This document shows positions 43,408-51,902 of a DNA stretch of 53,484 nucleotides, one piece after another. The notes beneath the pieces were generated by a model. That model saw only the letters and a list, made by a program, of their open reading frames with translations, ran no database searches and was not told where the DNA came from. Positions within the stretch are counted from its first letter, which is position 1, and every line of letters begins with the position of its first letter. This DNA comes from Thermoplasmata archaeon (GTDB taxonomy: Archaea; Thermoplasmatota; Thermoplasmata; Halarchaeoplasmatales; Halarchaeoplasmataceae): positions 1-53,484 of the forward strand of contig PUNG01000033.1 in the NCBI GenBank assembly GCA_003551675.1, given 5' to 3'. Position numbers and translations under genes: made by a program.

Positions 43408-43989
43408 ATGCCGGTGAAAAAGATAATCGAAAAGATCGAAGGTGTGACGCAAAACAAAGTGGACAACATAATCCACAGGGGTAAAAAAGAGGCGGAGAAA
43501 GCAAAGCAAGAGATCGAAGAAGAAAAACAGAGAAGATTGGAAGAGCTAGAAAAGGAAAAAGAGAGGGAGATAAAGACCATGGAGAACAGGATCATATCTC
43601 AGGCTAAACTCGAAGCTAAAAAAACCAAATTAAACGTCAGAGAGAAGATGATCGAGGATATATTCAAGGAAGCAAAAGATGATCTATCCTCGAAGGACCC
43701 TGAGGAATACAGAGATTATCTTGAAGAATCCATCCATGAGGTATTGGAGGTATTGGATGGTGAGATAACTCTGAGATGCGATCCGAGATCAGAAGAACTA
43801 GTCAATGAATTGGTCCGGCATAGAGACTCAAGAATCCAGGTGGAACCAGACCTAGAAACCATAGGTGGGTTAAAAGCGTCTTCAGAAAAGGGCTCTACCA
43901 TGGATCTCACATTCGAGGCAAACCTTGAAAGTGAAAAGAAAGAGTTACGTAAAGAGATCTCGGAAATATTATTTACGGAGGAGGATTGA
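43408..43989 (+). CDS. atpE: A/V-type ATP synthase subunit E (AhaE)
   Basis: Peripheral stalk subunit of 193 residues. An N-terminal helix rich in Lys and Glu (about 1-105) forms a coiled coil with subunit H, and the C-terminal globular part (about 110-193, ITLRCDPRSEELVNEL, IGGLKAS) binds the head. The length is typical. It lies 21 bases after atpK and 3 bases before atpC. Confidence 0.92.
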   Translation: MPVKKIIEKIEGVTQNKVDNIIHRGKKEAEKAKQEIEEEKQRRLEELEKEKEREIKTMENRIISQAKLEAKKTKLNVREKMIEDIFKEAKDDLSSKDPEEYRDYLEESIHEVLEVLDGEITLRCDPRSEELVNELVRHRDSRIQVEPDLETIGGLKASSEKGSTMDLTFEANLESEKKELRKEISEILFTEED

Positions 43990-43992
43990 GCG

Positions 43993-45123
43993 GTGCTAGA
44001 AGGTTTGATAGATTCATTGGGATTGCCCCTTTTTGTTTTAATAGTGGTGGGAGTCTCTTTGTTGATAGTCGTGATCTTATTGATGAGTTATTTTAAAGTC
44101 CTGATATCTATCACCGACTTTACGTTTCCAAACGCAAAGCTAAGAGCTATGGGGAACCCCTTCGTCAAAGAAGAAGTTCTGAGACCGCTGATGGACAGTG
44201 GTAATCTGAATGAAATATATTCCAAGATACGGGAAGAGAACTACGCCCTTCCAAAAGAAGATACAGAAGATATATACGCGGTTGAAAGAAAGTTGGAAGA
44301 GGAAGTGATCGGCTCCATCAAAAAAGTCTACATGTCGGTCCCTACCAACGTGAAACCATTCATAACTACATGGATGATGAAGTATGATATAAAGATGGTA
44401 AAGAGGGCTATGAAAGGGATCTCTAGCGAACGAGAAATATCAACTAAAAACTTGTTACCTGTAAGGATAGTCGACGAAGAGGTCCTTGAAGAGATGAAGT
44501 CCGCTAGAAATCTTCAAGAACTGACTACGATATTGAAAGACACTGAATTAGGAGACGCTTTGAAAGGAAAAGAAAAAGTGGAAAGTTTTTTTGAGATGGA
44601 CATAGAGTTGGATAGATACCTTTATGAGAACATAAGAAGAGAGGTCAACAAGATCGAAAGTGAGGAAAGAGCTACGGTGAGATATTTTTTTGGAACTTAT
44701 TCAGATATATTGAATTTAAAGATCGTATTTAGAGGGTTAAGAGAAGGGATAGAGAGAGATACCTTAAAAAGATCTTTACTCCCTCCAGGAAGAGAATTGG
44801 AAGAGTGGAAGATAGAGAACATGGTAGAATCTACAAGTATGGACGAAGCATTCATAGAGTTGGAGGGAACATCTTACGACGACCTGAGAGGTGCAAAATC
44901 ATCATCCTCTGATTTCGATATCGAAAAAAATTTAGATAAAAAACTTTTACGATTGGTATGTGAAATATACAGTCAGAACATACTCACGATAGGTCCTTTG
45001 CTCAAATACCTCGTTGCCAAAGAGATGGAGTTAAGAAATCTTAAAATATTGGTGAGAGGTACCAAAGAGGGGATGGGACCAAAGAAGATGGAAGAACTCA
45101 TGATCATGGAGGATCCAATATGA
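43993..45123 (+). CDS. atpC: A/V-type ATP synthase subunit C (AhaC) with N-terminal membrane helix
   Basis: Funnel-shaped subunit that links the rotor ring to the central stalk (the V-ATPase d subunit). Most of the 376 residues match the family: FPNAKLRAMGNPFV near 53-66, then three helical repeats ending in ELRNLKILVRGTKEG. The first 50 residues include a strong hydrophobic helix (LPLFVLIVVGVSLLIVVILL). The textbook form has no such helix, though I cannot rule out other archaeal cases. The GTG at 43993 follows GGAGGATTGAGC. Its stop overlaps the atpF ATG as ATGA. Confidence 0.88.
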   Translation: MLEGLIDSLGLPLFVLIVVGVSLLIVVILLMSYFKVLISITDFTFPNAKLRAMGNPFVKEEVLRPLMDSGNLNEIYSKIREENYALPKEDTEDIYAVERKLEEEVIGSIKKVYMSVPTNVKPFITTWMMKYDIKMVKRAMKGISSEREISTKNLLPVRIVDEEVLEEMKSARNLQELTTILKDTELGDALKGKEKVESFFEMDIELDRYLYENIRREVNKIESEERATVRYFFGTYSDILNLKIVFRGLREGIERDTLKRSLLPPGRELEEWKIENMVESTSMDEAFIELEGTSYDDLRGAKSSSSDFDIEKNLDKKLLRLVCEIYSQNILTIGPLLKYLVAKEMELRNLKILVRGTKEGMGPKKMEELMIMEDPI

Positions 45124-45452
45124 AAGTAGTGGTTGTAGGAGATAAAGATACGGCCATTGGTTTTTCGCTGGCGGGCGTGAATGAAGTCTACACGCCTGAA
45201 AACGACCGTGAGACTAAGAAGACCATCGAAAAATTATTCATGGAGTCGGACGTGGGCGTTATATTGATGTCTGAAAGACTAGCGGAAGATATCAGGGGGT
45301 ATCTTGATCAAAAGAAGGATACGATGAAAGAAGTTTACCCTGTGATCGTTGAGCTGCCAGATAAGGAAGGTCCCATAGAAGATAAAGAAGACCCACTTAA
45401 AGGAAAGATAAAAAAAGCCGTGGGAATAGACATAACAAGTCAGGATAGATGA
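45120..45452 (+). CDS. atpF: A/V-type ATP synthase subunit F (AhaF)
   Basis: Central-shaft subunit of 110 residues with a Rossmann-like fold: VVVGDKDTAIGFSLAGV, the VGVILMSERLAEDI strand and helix, and VIVELPDKEGP. The length is normal. It is coupled to atpC through ATGA. A 58-base gap with AGGAGGTA separates it from atpA; TTAAATTTG in that gap may be a weak internal promoter. Confidence 0.93.
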   Translation: MKVVVVGDKDTAIGFSLAGVNEVYTPENDRETKKTIEKLFMESDVGVILMSERLAEDIRGYLDQKKDTMKEVYPVIVELPDKEGPIEDKEDPLKGKIKKAVGIDITSQDR

Positions 45453-45510
45453 TATGTACGAAAGAATATTTGATTTATGACCTTAAATTTGCCTCAGGAG
45501 GTACAAAACA

Positions 45511-47355
45511 ATGGAAGAAAAAGTTGAAAAGAGTATAAGCAGGATGAAAGAACCGTCGGAAGAAGAGGCCGAAGGTGTTGTCATCCATGTAGCAGGACCT
45601 GTGATCGAAGCGAAGAACCTAAGAGGAGTCGAGATGTATGAGGTGGTGGAAGTAGGTAACGAGGGATTGATAGGTGAAGTCATAGAACTCGAAGAAGATG
45701 TAGCAACGATACAAGTTTATGAAGAAACAGGTGGATTGAAACCGGGAGAACCGGTTATAAGAACAGGCGAACCTCTCTCTTTAGAACTGGGACCGGGTCT
45801 TATAGAGCAGATTTATGACGGTATCCAGAGACCCTTAGAGGGTATACTTGAAGAGACAGGCGACTTCATTCGTCGTGGTGTAGATGTACCTCCTCTAGAT
45901 GAAGACAAAAAGTGGGAGTTCGTGCCGGTAGTGGAAGAAGGAGACGAGGTTGAACAGGGCGACATATTAGGCGTTGTCGAGGAAACTAAAACCGTTGAGC
46001 ACAGAGTGATGGTACCTCCGAACAAAAAAGGTACGATCAAAGATATAGCTTCAAAAGGAGAATACGATATAGATGAGACCATAGCGGTTTTGGGGAATAA
46101 AGAAGGTGAAGAGGAAATAAGCATGAAACAACGCTGGCCTGTAAGAGTAGGGAGGCCCATAAAGGACAAGAAGCAGCCCGGGGAATTGTTGGTGACCGGG
46201 CAGAGAGTTCTTGACACATTTTTCCCTCTCGCGAAAGGTGGAACCGCAGCGATTCCAGGAGGGTTCGGGACAGGAAAGACGGTCATCCAGCACCAATTGG
46301 CTAAATGGAGCGACGCCGACATAGTGGTTTACGTGGGATGTGGGGAGAGAGGCAACGAGATGACCGAAGTTCTGAGAGATTTTCCTGAATTAGAAGATCC
46401 ATGGAGTGGGGAATCTCTTATGAAAAGAACGGTCCTCATAGCGAACACTAGTAATATGCCTGTAGCGGCGAGAGAGGCTTCAGTTTTCTCAGGGATAACC
46501 ATCGCAGAATATTATAGGGATATGGGTTACAACGTGGCGTTGATGGCCGACTCTTCTTCTAGATGGGCCGAGGCTTTAAGAGAGATCTCTGGCAGGTTAG
46601 AGGAGATGCCAGGCGAAGAAGGCTTTCCCGCTTATCTTGCTTCTGAATTGGCCTCGTTTTACGAGAGAGCAGGCAGCTGTAGGCTTTACGGCGGTAGAGA
46701 AGGATCGATATCGGTCATAGGTGCCGTTAGTCCTTCAGGCGGTGATTTTTCCGAACCAGTGACCCAAAATACTTTGAGGATAGTACAGGTATTCTGGGCT
46801 TTGGATACGGAACTTAAAAATAGAAGGCACTTTCCCGCCGTTGATTGGTTATCTTCATATTCTCTTTATTTGGATGAGATCAGTGAGTGGTGGGAAGAGA
46901 ACGTGAACGAACATTGGAAGTCTCTGAGGAGAGAGACCATGCGTTTGTTGGAAAAGGAATCCGAGCTCGAAGAGATAGTTCAATTGGTAGGGCCTGACGC
47001 ACTGCCTCCTTCTGATCAATTTGCGCTTCAAGCCGCTAGGGTTATAAGAGAAGATTTTCTTCAACAGAACGCCTTTCACGAAGTTGATACATTTTGTGAG
47101 CCTGAAAAACAGTTTAGGATGTTAAAATTGATGATGGAATTGTATTCAACCGGTTTAAAAGCTATCGAGAAAGGAGTAAGCATGGATGATCTCGCCGCTA
47201 TGGAAATACTCGAAAAAATCAGTAGGATGTCAAATTATCCCTCAGAAGATTGGGAGGAAAGATTCAACGATCTAGAGATGGAGCTGAACGAAGAATTCAA
47301 CGAATTAGAAGAAACCCTTGAACTTTCATCCCCGATTGAAAAGGAGGATAGATGA
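45511..47355 (+). CDS. atpA: A/V-type ATP synthase catalytic subunit A
   Basis: Catalytic ATP-binding subunit of the head. Of 614 residues, the P-loop GGFGTGKT is at 250-257; upstream is the non-homologous insert (about 115-205) typical of A subunits, and the Walker B region is [17 protein letters not shown]. An N-terminal extension of about 20 acidic residues precedes the usual start at [12 protein letters not shown]. No intein is present at the P-loop. AGGAGGTA precedes the ATG. The stop overlaps the atpB ATG. Confidence 0.97.
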   Translation: MEEKVEKSISRMKEPSEEEAEGVVIHVAGPVIEAKNLRGVEMYEVVEVGNEGLIGEVIELEEDVATIQVYEETGGLKPGEPVIRTGEPLSLELGPGLIEQIYDGIQRPLEGILEETGDFIRRGVDVPPLDEDKKWEFVPVVEEGDEVEQGDILGVVEETKTVEHRVMVPPNKKGTIKDIASKGEYDIDETIAVLGNKEGEEEISMKQRWPVRVGRPIKDKKQPGELLVTGQRVLDTFFPLAKGGTAAIPGGFGTGKTVIQHQLAKWSDADIVVYVGCGERGNEMTEVLRDFPELEDPWSGESLMKRTVLIANTSNMPVAAREASVFSGITIAEYYRDMGYNVALMADSSSRWAEALREISGRLEEMPGEEGFPAYLASELASFYERAGSCRLYGGREGSISVIGAVSPSGGDFSEPVTQNTLRIVQVFWALDTELKNRRHFPAVDWLSSYSLYLDEISEWWEENVNEHWKSLRRETMRLLEKESELEEIVQLVGPDALPPSDQFALQAARVIREDFLQQNAFHEVDTFCEPEKQFRMLKLMMELYSTGLKAIEKGVSMDDLAAMEILEKISRMSNYPSEDWEERFNDLEMELNEEFNELEETLELSSPIEKEDR

Positions 47356-48746
47356 ACATGGCTAAAGATATGTCTAAAAGAACGGAATACAAGAACGTAA
47401 CAGAAGTTGCGGGTCCGCTCATGGTTGTCGAAGGTATAAGCGATGTTGCCTTCAACGAGATCGCCAAGATCAAACTGCCCAACGGAGAAGAGAGGTTGGG
47501 TCAGGTACTGGAGGCACAAACGGATAGAGCGGTGCTCCAAGTATTTGCAGGGACTAGAGGTCTTGATACCCGTGATACCAGTGTACAATTCACAGGCGAG
47601 GTGATGAAGTTCGGAGTCTCCGAAGAACTCCTGGGCCGTGTGTTCAGTGGTATAGGTGAACCGATAGATGGAAGTCCGGATATAATACCCGAGGAAAGAA
47701 GGGATATAAATGGAGATCCCATAAATCCTTCAGCCAGAGAGTATCCCAGAGAATTCATACAAACCGGTATATCTACCATCGACGGTATGCTCACGCTGGT
47801 GAGAGGGCAAAAGCTCCCTATCTTCAGTGCATCGGGTTTACCTCATAACGACGCAGCGGCACAAGTCGCTAGACAGTCTAAAGTTTTGGGTGAAGAGGAA
47901 GAGTTCGCCGTGGTCTTTTGTGCCATGGGCATAACTGCCGAGGAAGCTAATTTTTTCAGAAGGGATTTTGAAAGGACCGGGGCCTTGGAAAGATCAGTAC
48001 TGTTCCTAAATCTAGCCGATGATCCCACAATAGAACGGATAATCATCCCTAGGATGGCTTTGACAGCTGCCGAATATCTTGCTTTTGAGGAGGGTATGCA
48101 AGTTTTAGTCATACTGACGGACATGACCAACTACTGTGAAGCTCTCAGAGAGATAGCCGCGGCGAGAGAGGAAGTTCCTGGAAGAAGGGGTTATCCTGGG
48201 TATATGTATACCGATCTAGCCAGCATATACGAAAGAGCGGGAAGGATACTGAACAGAGAGGGTTCCATAACAATGATCCCTATACTCACCATGCCGGACG
48301 ATGATATGACGCATCCTATCCCGGATCTTACGGGTTACATAACCGAGGGGCAGCTCGTATTCTCAAGAGAACTACATAGAAAAGGTATAAGACCTCCACT
48401 GACGCCGGGTCCCAGTCTATCAAGGCTCATGGAAGAAGGTATAGGTGGAGAAAGGACCAGAGAGGATCATTCCGACGTGAGTAACCAACTTTATGCGGCT
48501 TATGCGGAGGGTCTTGACCTTAGAGACTTGGTTGCGGTGGTTGGTGAAGAGGCACTGAGTGACCGTGACAAGCTTTATCTGGTATTCGCCGACAAATTCG
48601 AAGATAGATTTATAAATCAAGGAGAGGAAGAAAACAGGAGTATAGAAGAAACGTTGGACTTAGCATGGGATCTTTTGACAAACATACCTAAAAAAGATCT
48701 TAAACGGATAGACGAGAAGTGGATCGACAAATATTATCCCGGATAA
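47352..48746 (+). CDS. atpB: A/V-type ATP synthase regulatory subunit B
   Basis: Non-catalytic nucleotide-binding subunit alternating with A in the head. The 464 residues carry [20 protein letters not shown] at the degenerate P-loop site, [16 protein letters not shown] and [15 protein letters not shown]. The ATG at 47352 overlaps the atpA stop (ATGA); AAGGAGG lies four bases before. Its last 47 bases are overlapped by tiaS on the other strand. No subunit D gene follows. Confidence 0.97.
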   Translation: MNMAKDMSKRTEYKNVTEVAGPLMVVEGISDVAFNEIAKIKLPNGEERLGQVLEAQTDRAVLQVFAGTRGLDTRDTSVQFTGEVMKFGVSEELLGRVFSGIGEPIDGSPDIIPEERRDINGDPINPSAREYPREFIQTGISTIDGMLTLVRGQKLPIFSASGLPHNDAAAQVARQSKVLGEEEEFAVVFCAMGITAEEANFFRRDFERTGALERSVLFLNLADDPTIERIIIPRMALTAAEYLAFEEGMQVLVILTDMTNYCEALREIAAAREEVPGRRGYPGYMYTDLASIYERAGRILNREGSITMIPILTMPDDDMTHPIPDLTGYITEGQLVFSRELHRKGIRPPLTPGPSLSRLMEEGIGGERTREDHSDVSNQLYAAYAEGLDLRDLVAVVGEEALSDRDKLYLVFADKFEDRFINQGEEENRSIEETLDLAWDLLTNIPKKDLKRIDEKWIDKYYPG

Positions 48747-50028
48747 GGGGCTTAGAAAGGTGCCTTCTTGCCGATACGGGGACTTCGTACCAACCTTCGG
48801 TGAGTTCTCTTTGTACACTCCTTCGTACGGCTAGATCCTCATGGGCTTTGATCCTACATCGTTTACACCTATAACCAGCGTCAGTACCCATGGATGACAT
48901 ATTTTTGCCGCATTTAGGGCATTCAGGGTTGCTCTCCTTTACGGTTTTATTTTCTAAACCTATTATATTCATCTTTTCGATATTTAGAGTCTTTGGCTCG
49001 TTTCTTATACCTCCCAATAATTCAACCTTATCTCCGGGTATCAGTTTCTCCACTGTCCTTCTGAACCCTTTGGTAGGTTCGTAGGCCGCCGCGCTCATCT
49101 CTCCCGTTTTATCTTTCAGATCGAAGATAACGTGTCCGCCTTGAATGGTGTGTGGTTTCGTGGTGACCTTTCCCTTTATCTTTGCGGAGACCCACAGTTT
49201 TGTTTCTGAGATGTTCATTTTTTGTATATGATCGTCCGTGCCTTGGTTTGTTAAAAAGAGGATCCATCTTTCGGGCTCTTCACTGTCTATGATATTCAAC
49301 GATCTTTTCAACTCCTCAGGGTCCTCACCTCTTACCCCATAAAGTACGGGACAGGGTGAAGTAGGAGCTATAGCTTGTTTTTCTTCTTCGTGATCATAAC
49401 AGTCGAAGGTTTTTTGGGTTTTTTTATCAAATTCGATCACATATTCTTCATTCATGATCCGAGGTCTACCCCACATATCTTTTTTTCTGTATGTGAGCAG
49501 TTCGTAAGTAAAATCATCAGGTCTCCAAGATAATGCCGCCGTGGCTCCTATCAAACCTCTTTTTTTACCATAGCCTTGATAAATGTAATCTCCGTTCTCA
49601 AGATGGTCTTCGATAAGGTCTAATCTCAGAACATCCTTCACTGCCCCTTGGTAGAAAGATTCAGGCGGTCGTTCTTTAGCTACGACCAATCCTGGATTTG
49701 TCTCCTCGTGATGGACTTCGGCCCATGTTTCGAGTATGTTTTTAGCTCTTTCAAAGACCTTCTTTTCGTTCCCATGTTTTTTTATGCCTTGGAAAAGATC
49801 CACATCTTTGCCTATATGCCCAACAGGTCCTCTCCTTTTTTTTCCTTTTCCAAGAGTTATAACTATAGCGCCGTTTCCTCTAGTTTTCCAGGGTACATTC
49901 GGGTTCAACCGCACCAATCGAGGTAGGTCTAAAAGATCATAATCTTGAAATTCTTTTATCAATTCGGTGACAAGAAAAGTAGTGCACATCCCTTCTTTTG
50001 AATCCGTATCGTCAACAGCGATGAACAT
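48700..50028 (-). CDS. tiaS: tRNA(Ile2) agmatinylcytidine synthetase
   Basis: Attaches agmatine to C34 of tRNA-Ile(CAU) so it reads AUA. Archaea-only enzyme. The 442 residues start with [16 protein letters not shown], the usual TiaS start, followed by [18 protein letters not shown], a kinase-like core, an OB-fold ([14 protein letters not shown]), a zinc ribbon (CPKCGKNM...CKRCR) and the family C-terminal [13 protein letters not shown]. About 13 extra residues beyond that motif run antisense into atpB. The next gene downstream of its start on the same strand is the RDD protein (12-base gap). Confidence 0.95.
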   Translation of the reverse strand: MFIAVDDTDSKEGMCTTFLVTELIKEFQDYDLLDLPRLVRLNPNVPWKTRGNGAIVITLGKGKKRRGPVGHIGKDVDLFQGIKKHGNEKKVFERAKNILETWAEVHHEETNPGLVVAKERPPESFYQGAVKDVLRLDLIEDHLENGDYIYQGYGKKRGLIGATAALSWRPDDFTYELLTYRKKDMWGRPRIMNEEYVIEFDKKTQKTFDCYDHEEEKQAIAPTSPCPVLYGVRGEDPEELKRSLNIIDSEEPERWILFLTNQGTDDHIQKMNISETKLWVSAKIKGKVTTKPHTIQGGHVIFDLKDKTGEMSAAAYEPTKGFRRTVEKLIPGDKVELLGGIRNEPKTLNIEKMNIIGLENKTVKESNPECPKCGKNMSSMGTDAGYRCKRCRIKAHEDLAVRRSVQRELTEGWYEVPVSARRHLSKPLIRDNICRSTSRLSV

Positions 50029-50040
50029 GGTTTCACGGTT

Positions 50041-50634
50041 TTATTGTATACGTCCACAATTTCTACATCTATGCCTTTCATCCCCTATACTCGCAAGTTT
50101 TCCGCCACATATGCGGCACATCGTTACTTCATCGTCTTTATCCTTTTCAATTTTAAAATCTTCGCTACTAAAGAGGTGGTCTTCGACGAATTCCTTTACG
50201 TGTATAGGTTCACTGGTACCTCTTACGGTGGTTTCAGCTAATCTATCCAAATAGCGTTGTCTCGGGTCTCCTTTGCTCAGCATACCTGCAAGCCAATCAA
50301 AGACTAAGATAACGCCGTGTAACTTACTGAAATTTCTGATCAAAGCTTCAGATATATCAAAGGTTTGAGTCAATTGTTCCACTTCGAGTTTCATGATCGC
50401 TTTTCCCACTGTTCTTTTTGAATAATATTCGAAGACAGCTGAATAAAATACCTGCATGAGGCCGGCGGTCATAGGAAAGTACCAAAAGGCGTCGCGTCCC
50501 AGAGTGAAAGGTAGAAATATAATATATACGGCTAATGAAGAGAGTAAAAAGTCGAGAAGGTAAGCTATCAACCGACTTATCCAATGTTTTTGTAATGGCT
50601 TATTGTCATGTATCAGATCGAATCCTGTCACCAT
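50041..50634 (-). CDS. RDD-family membrane protein with C-terminal zinc ribbon
   Basis: The 197 residues contain the RDD motif region ISRLIAYLLDFLLSSLAVYI, then KRTVGKAIMKLEV typical of RDD proteins, and about three membrane helices. The last 40 residues are soluble and end in a zinc ribbon, CRICGGKL...CRNCG. RDD proteins are thought to transport ions or solutes; the ribbon suggests a sensory tail. I chose the ATG at 50634, after AAAGGTGTTAAG, rather than 12 codons upstream. It is in line with tiaS. Confidence 0.8.
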   Translation of the reverse strand: MVTGFDLIHDNKPLQKHWISRLIAYLLDFLLSSLAVYIIFLPFTLGRDAFWYFPMTAGLMQVFYSAVFEYYSKRTVGKAIMKLEVEQLTQTFDISEALIRNFSKLHGVILVFDWLAGMLSKGDPRQRYLDRLAETTVRGTSEPIHVKEFVEDHLFSSEDFKIEKDKDDEVTMCRICGGKLASIGDERHRCRNCGRIQ

Positions 50635-50670
50635 CTTAACACCTTTAATCCCCCTCAGACTGCCCATCAC

Positions 50671-50810
50671 TCATCATAATTCAGCTTTGGATTCTTCATC
50701 ATCGGGGGTTTCACTACAGATATACATGTCTTTATATTTTGTCCTTTTGTCCAACTCATTGATACATTATTTCGAATGATTTAAATTATAGACTCTTTTT
50801 CAAGTGACTT
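50671..50810. promoter_or_regulatory. Divergent spacer between the RDD gene and tsr3
   Basis: TTTAAATT at about 50780-50787 lies about 27 bases before the tsr3 ATG, so tsr3 is probably leaderless. Nothing else can be supported. Confidence 0.45.
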
Positions 50811-51308
50811 ATGGAATTGTACATCAAAGATCATCGTGAGTGCGATCCGAAAAAATGCACCGCGAGGAAACTGCTGAGACAAGGTCTGGCAAAAAAATTG
50901 TTGAAAAACCATGACCTCGGCAAAGCAGGTATTTATCTTAATCCATTAGCCGAAAGGGCGCTCTCTCCCGAGGATAAAAAGAGAGCCGAGGAAGGAGGAT
51001 TAAGGGCTGTAGACTGTACTTGGGTCGAGGCTGAAGGAAAGATCCCCGAATATGAGAACGGAAGGGCTCTACCTTATCTGGTAGCGGTGAATCCCATCAA
51101 CTACGGAAAGCCTTTTCAACTCACAACCGCCGAGGCACTAGCGGGAGCCTTGTTTATACTCGATGAAGAAGACCAAGCAAAAGAGCTCATGTCAAAATTC
51201 AACTGGGGTGAACATTTTTTTGAGATGAACGAGAAACCCTTGAGAGAATATCAAGAGGCAAAAGACAGCTCAGAAGTGGTCGAGATCCAGCAGGAATATA
51301 TGCAATGA
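50811..51308 (+). CDS. tsr3: Tsr3-like rRNA aminocarboxypropyltransferase (DUF367)
   Basis: Transfers the aminocarboxypropyl group of SAM to a uridine in small-subunit rRNA (the 18S m1acp3-psi site in yeast). The 165 residues have HRECDPKKCTARKL near the start, the conserved VDCTWVEAEG and the YLVAVNPINYGKPFQLTTAEALAGALFI block that binds SAM. The ATG at 50811 lacks a ribosome site, in line with a leaderless message. It is convergent with a zinc-ribbon gene nine bases away. Confidence 0.93.
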   Translation: MELYIKDHRECDPKKCTARKLLRQGLAKKLLKNHDLGKAGIYLNPLAERALSPEDKKRAEEGGLRAVDCTWVEAEGKIPEYENGRALPYLVAVNPINYGKPFQLTTAEALAGALFILDEEDQAKELMSKFNWGEHFFEMNEKPLREYQEAKDSSEVVEIQQEYMQ

Positions 51309-51316
51309 AGACATAA

Positions 51317-51493
51317 CTATCGATGCTTGGGAGTGATCATATTTGGGATGCCATCTTTGATGGGATAATCGATGGCACATTTACTGCAATGGAGGGTACC
51401 CTCCTCTATCTCTTTATTTTTCTTCTCCACGGCCAACTCTAACTCGCCTTTACATTCTGGGCATCGCAGTATGTTGAGCAGACTCTCTTTCAT
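51317..51493 (-). CDS. Trm112-like small zinc-ribbon protein
   Basis: A 58-residue protein easily missed because of its size. It starts MKESLLNILRCPECKGEL and continues to HCSKCAIDYPIKDGIPNM, the four-Cys ribbon and YPI-DGIP ending of the Trm112/UPF0434 family. Such proteins activate RNA and protein methyltransferases in eukaryotes and archaea. GGAG lies six to seven bases before the ATG at 51493. It follows aIF1A on the same strand by 30 bases, so a joint transcript is likely. Confidence 0.85.
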   Translation of the reverse strand: MKESLLNILRCPECKGELELAVEKKNKEIEEGTLHCSKCAIDYPIKDGIPNMITPKHR

Positions 51494-51523
51494 AATATCT
51501 CCTTCAGGTAAGGAAATCCTACT

Positions 51524-51838
51524 TTAGAATATATCTAGACTATTGGGTATATCGTTCCTTCTCTTCAAGTATTTGATCTGCGTCCTGGTGTAACGATATT
51601 CAACATCACATTTTTCATCCTGGAAGTCCCAAGGATTGACTATCAAAAGATCTCCTTCTCTGATCCACATCCTTTTTTTGAGTTTGCCGGGTATCCTTCC
51701 CATACGCGTTTCTCCGTCCTCACAGACGGTTTTGACTCTTCCGCCGCCCAACATCTTGTCTGCTATAGCGAACATCTGTCCTTCTTTTCTTCGTGGGTAA
51801 GGAACCCTAACGACCTCTTCTTCATCTCCTTTACTCAA
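51524..51838 (-). CDS. Translation initiation factor aIF1A
   Basis: The 104-residue OB-fold protein matches archaeal aIF1A: an N-terminal RVPYPRRKEGQMFAIA, MLGGGRVKTVCEDG, RMGRIPGKLKKRMWIREGD and the acidic end DIPNSLDIF. It binds the A site of the small ribosomal subunit. The start codon is TTG at 51838, five bases after AGGTGAT; no ATG is available at the right place. The Trm112-like gene follows. Confidence 0.94.
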   Translation of the reverse strand: MSKGDEEEVVRVPYPRRKEGQMFAIADKMLGGGRVKTVCEDGETRMGRIPGKLKKRMWIREGDLLIVNPWDFQDEKCDVEYRYTRTQIKYLKRRNDIPNSLDIF

Positions 51839-51902
51839 AGTATCACCTTACCATAAAATATGGCCTTTATATATTCTTTGCCGGAGAAAAACGGCATTAT
51901 CT

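Noticed and set aside
45453-45479. Eight-residue frame (MYERIFDL) between atpF and atpA
   Set aside because: Too short, no ribosome site of its own; probably chance.
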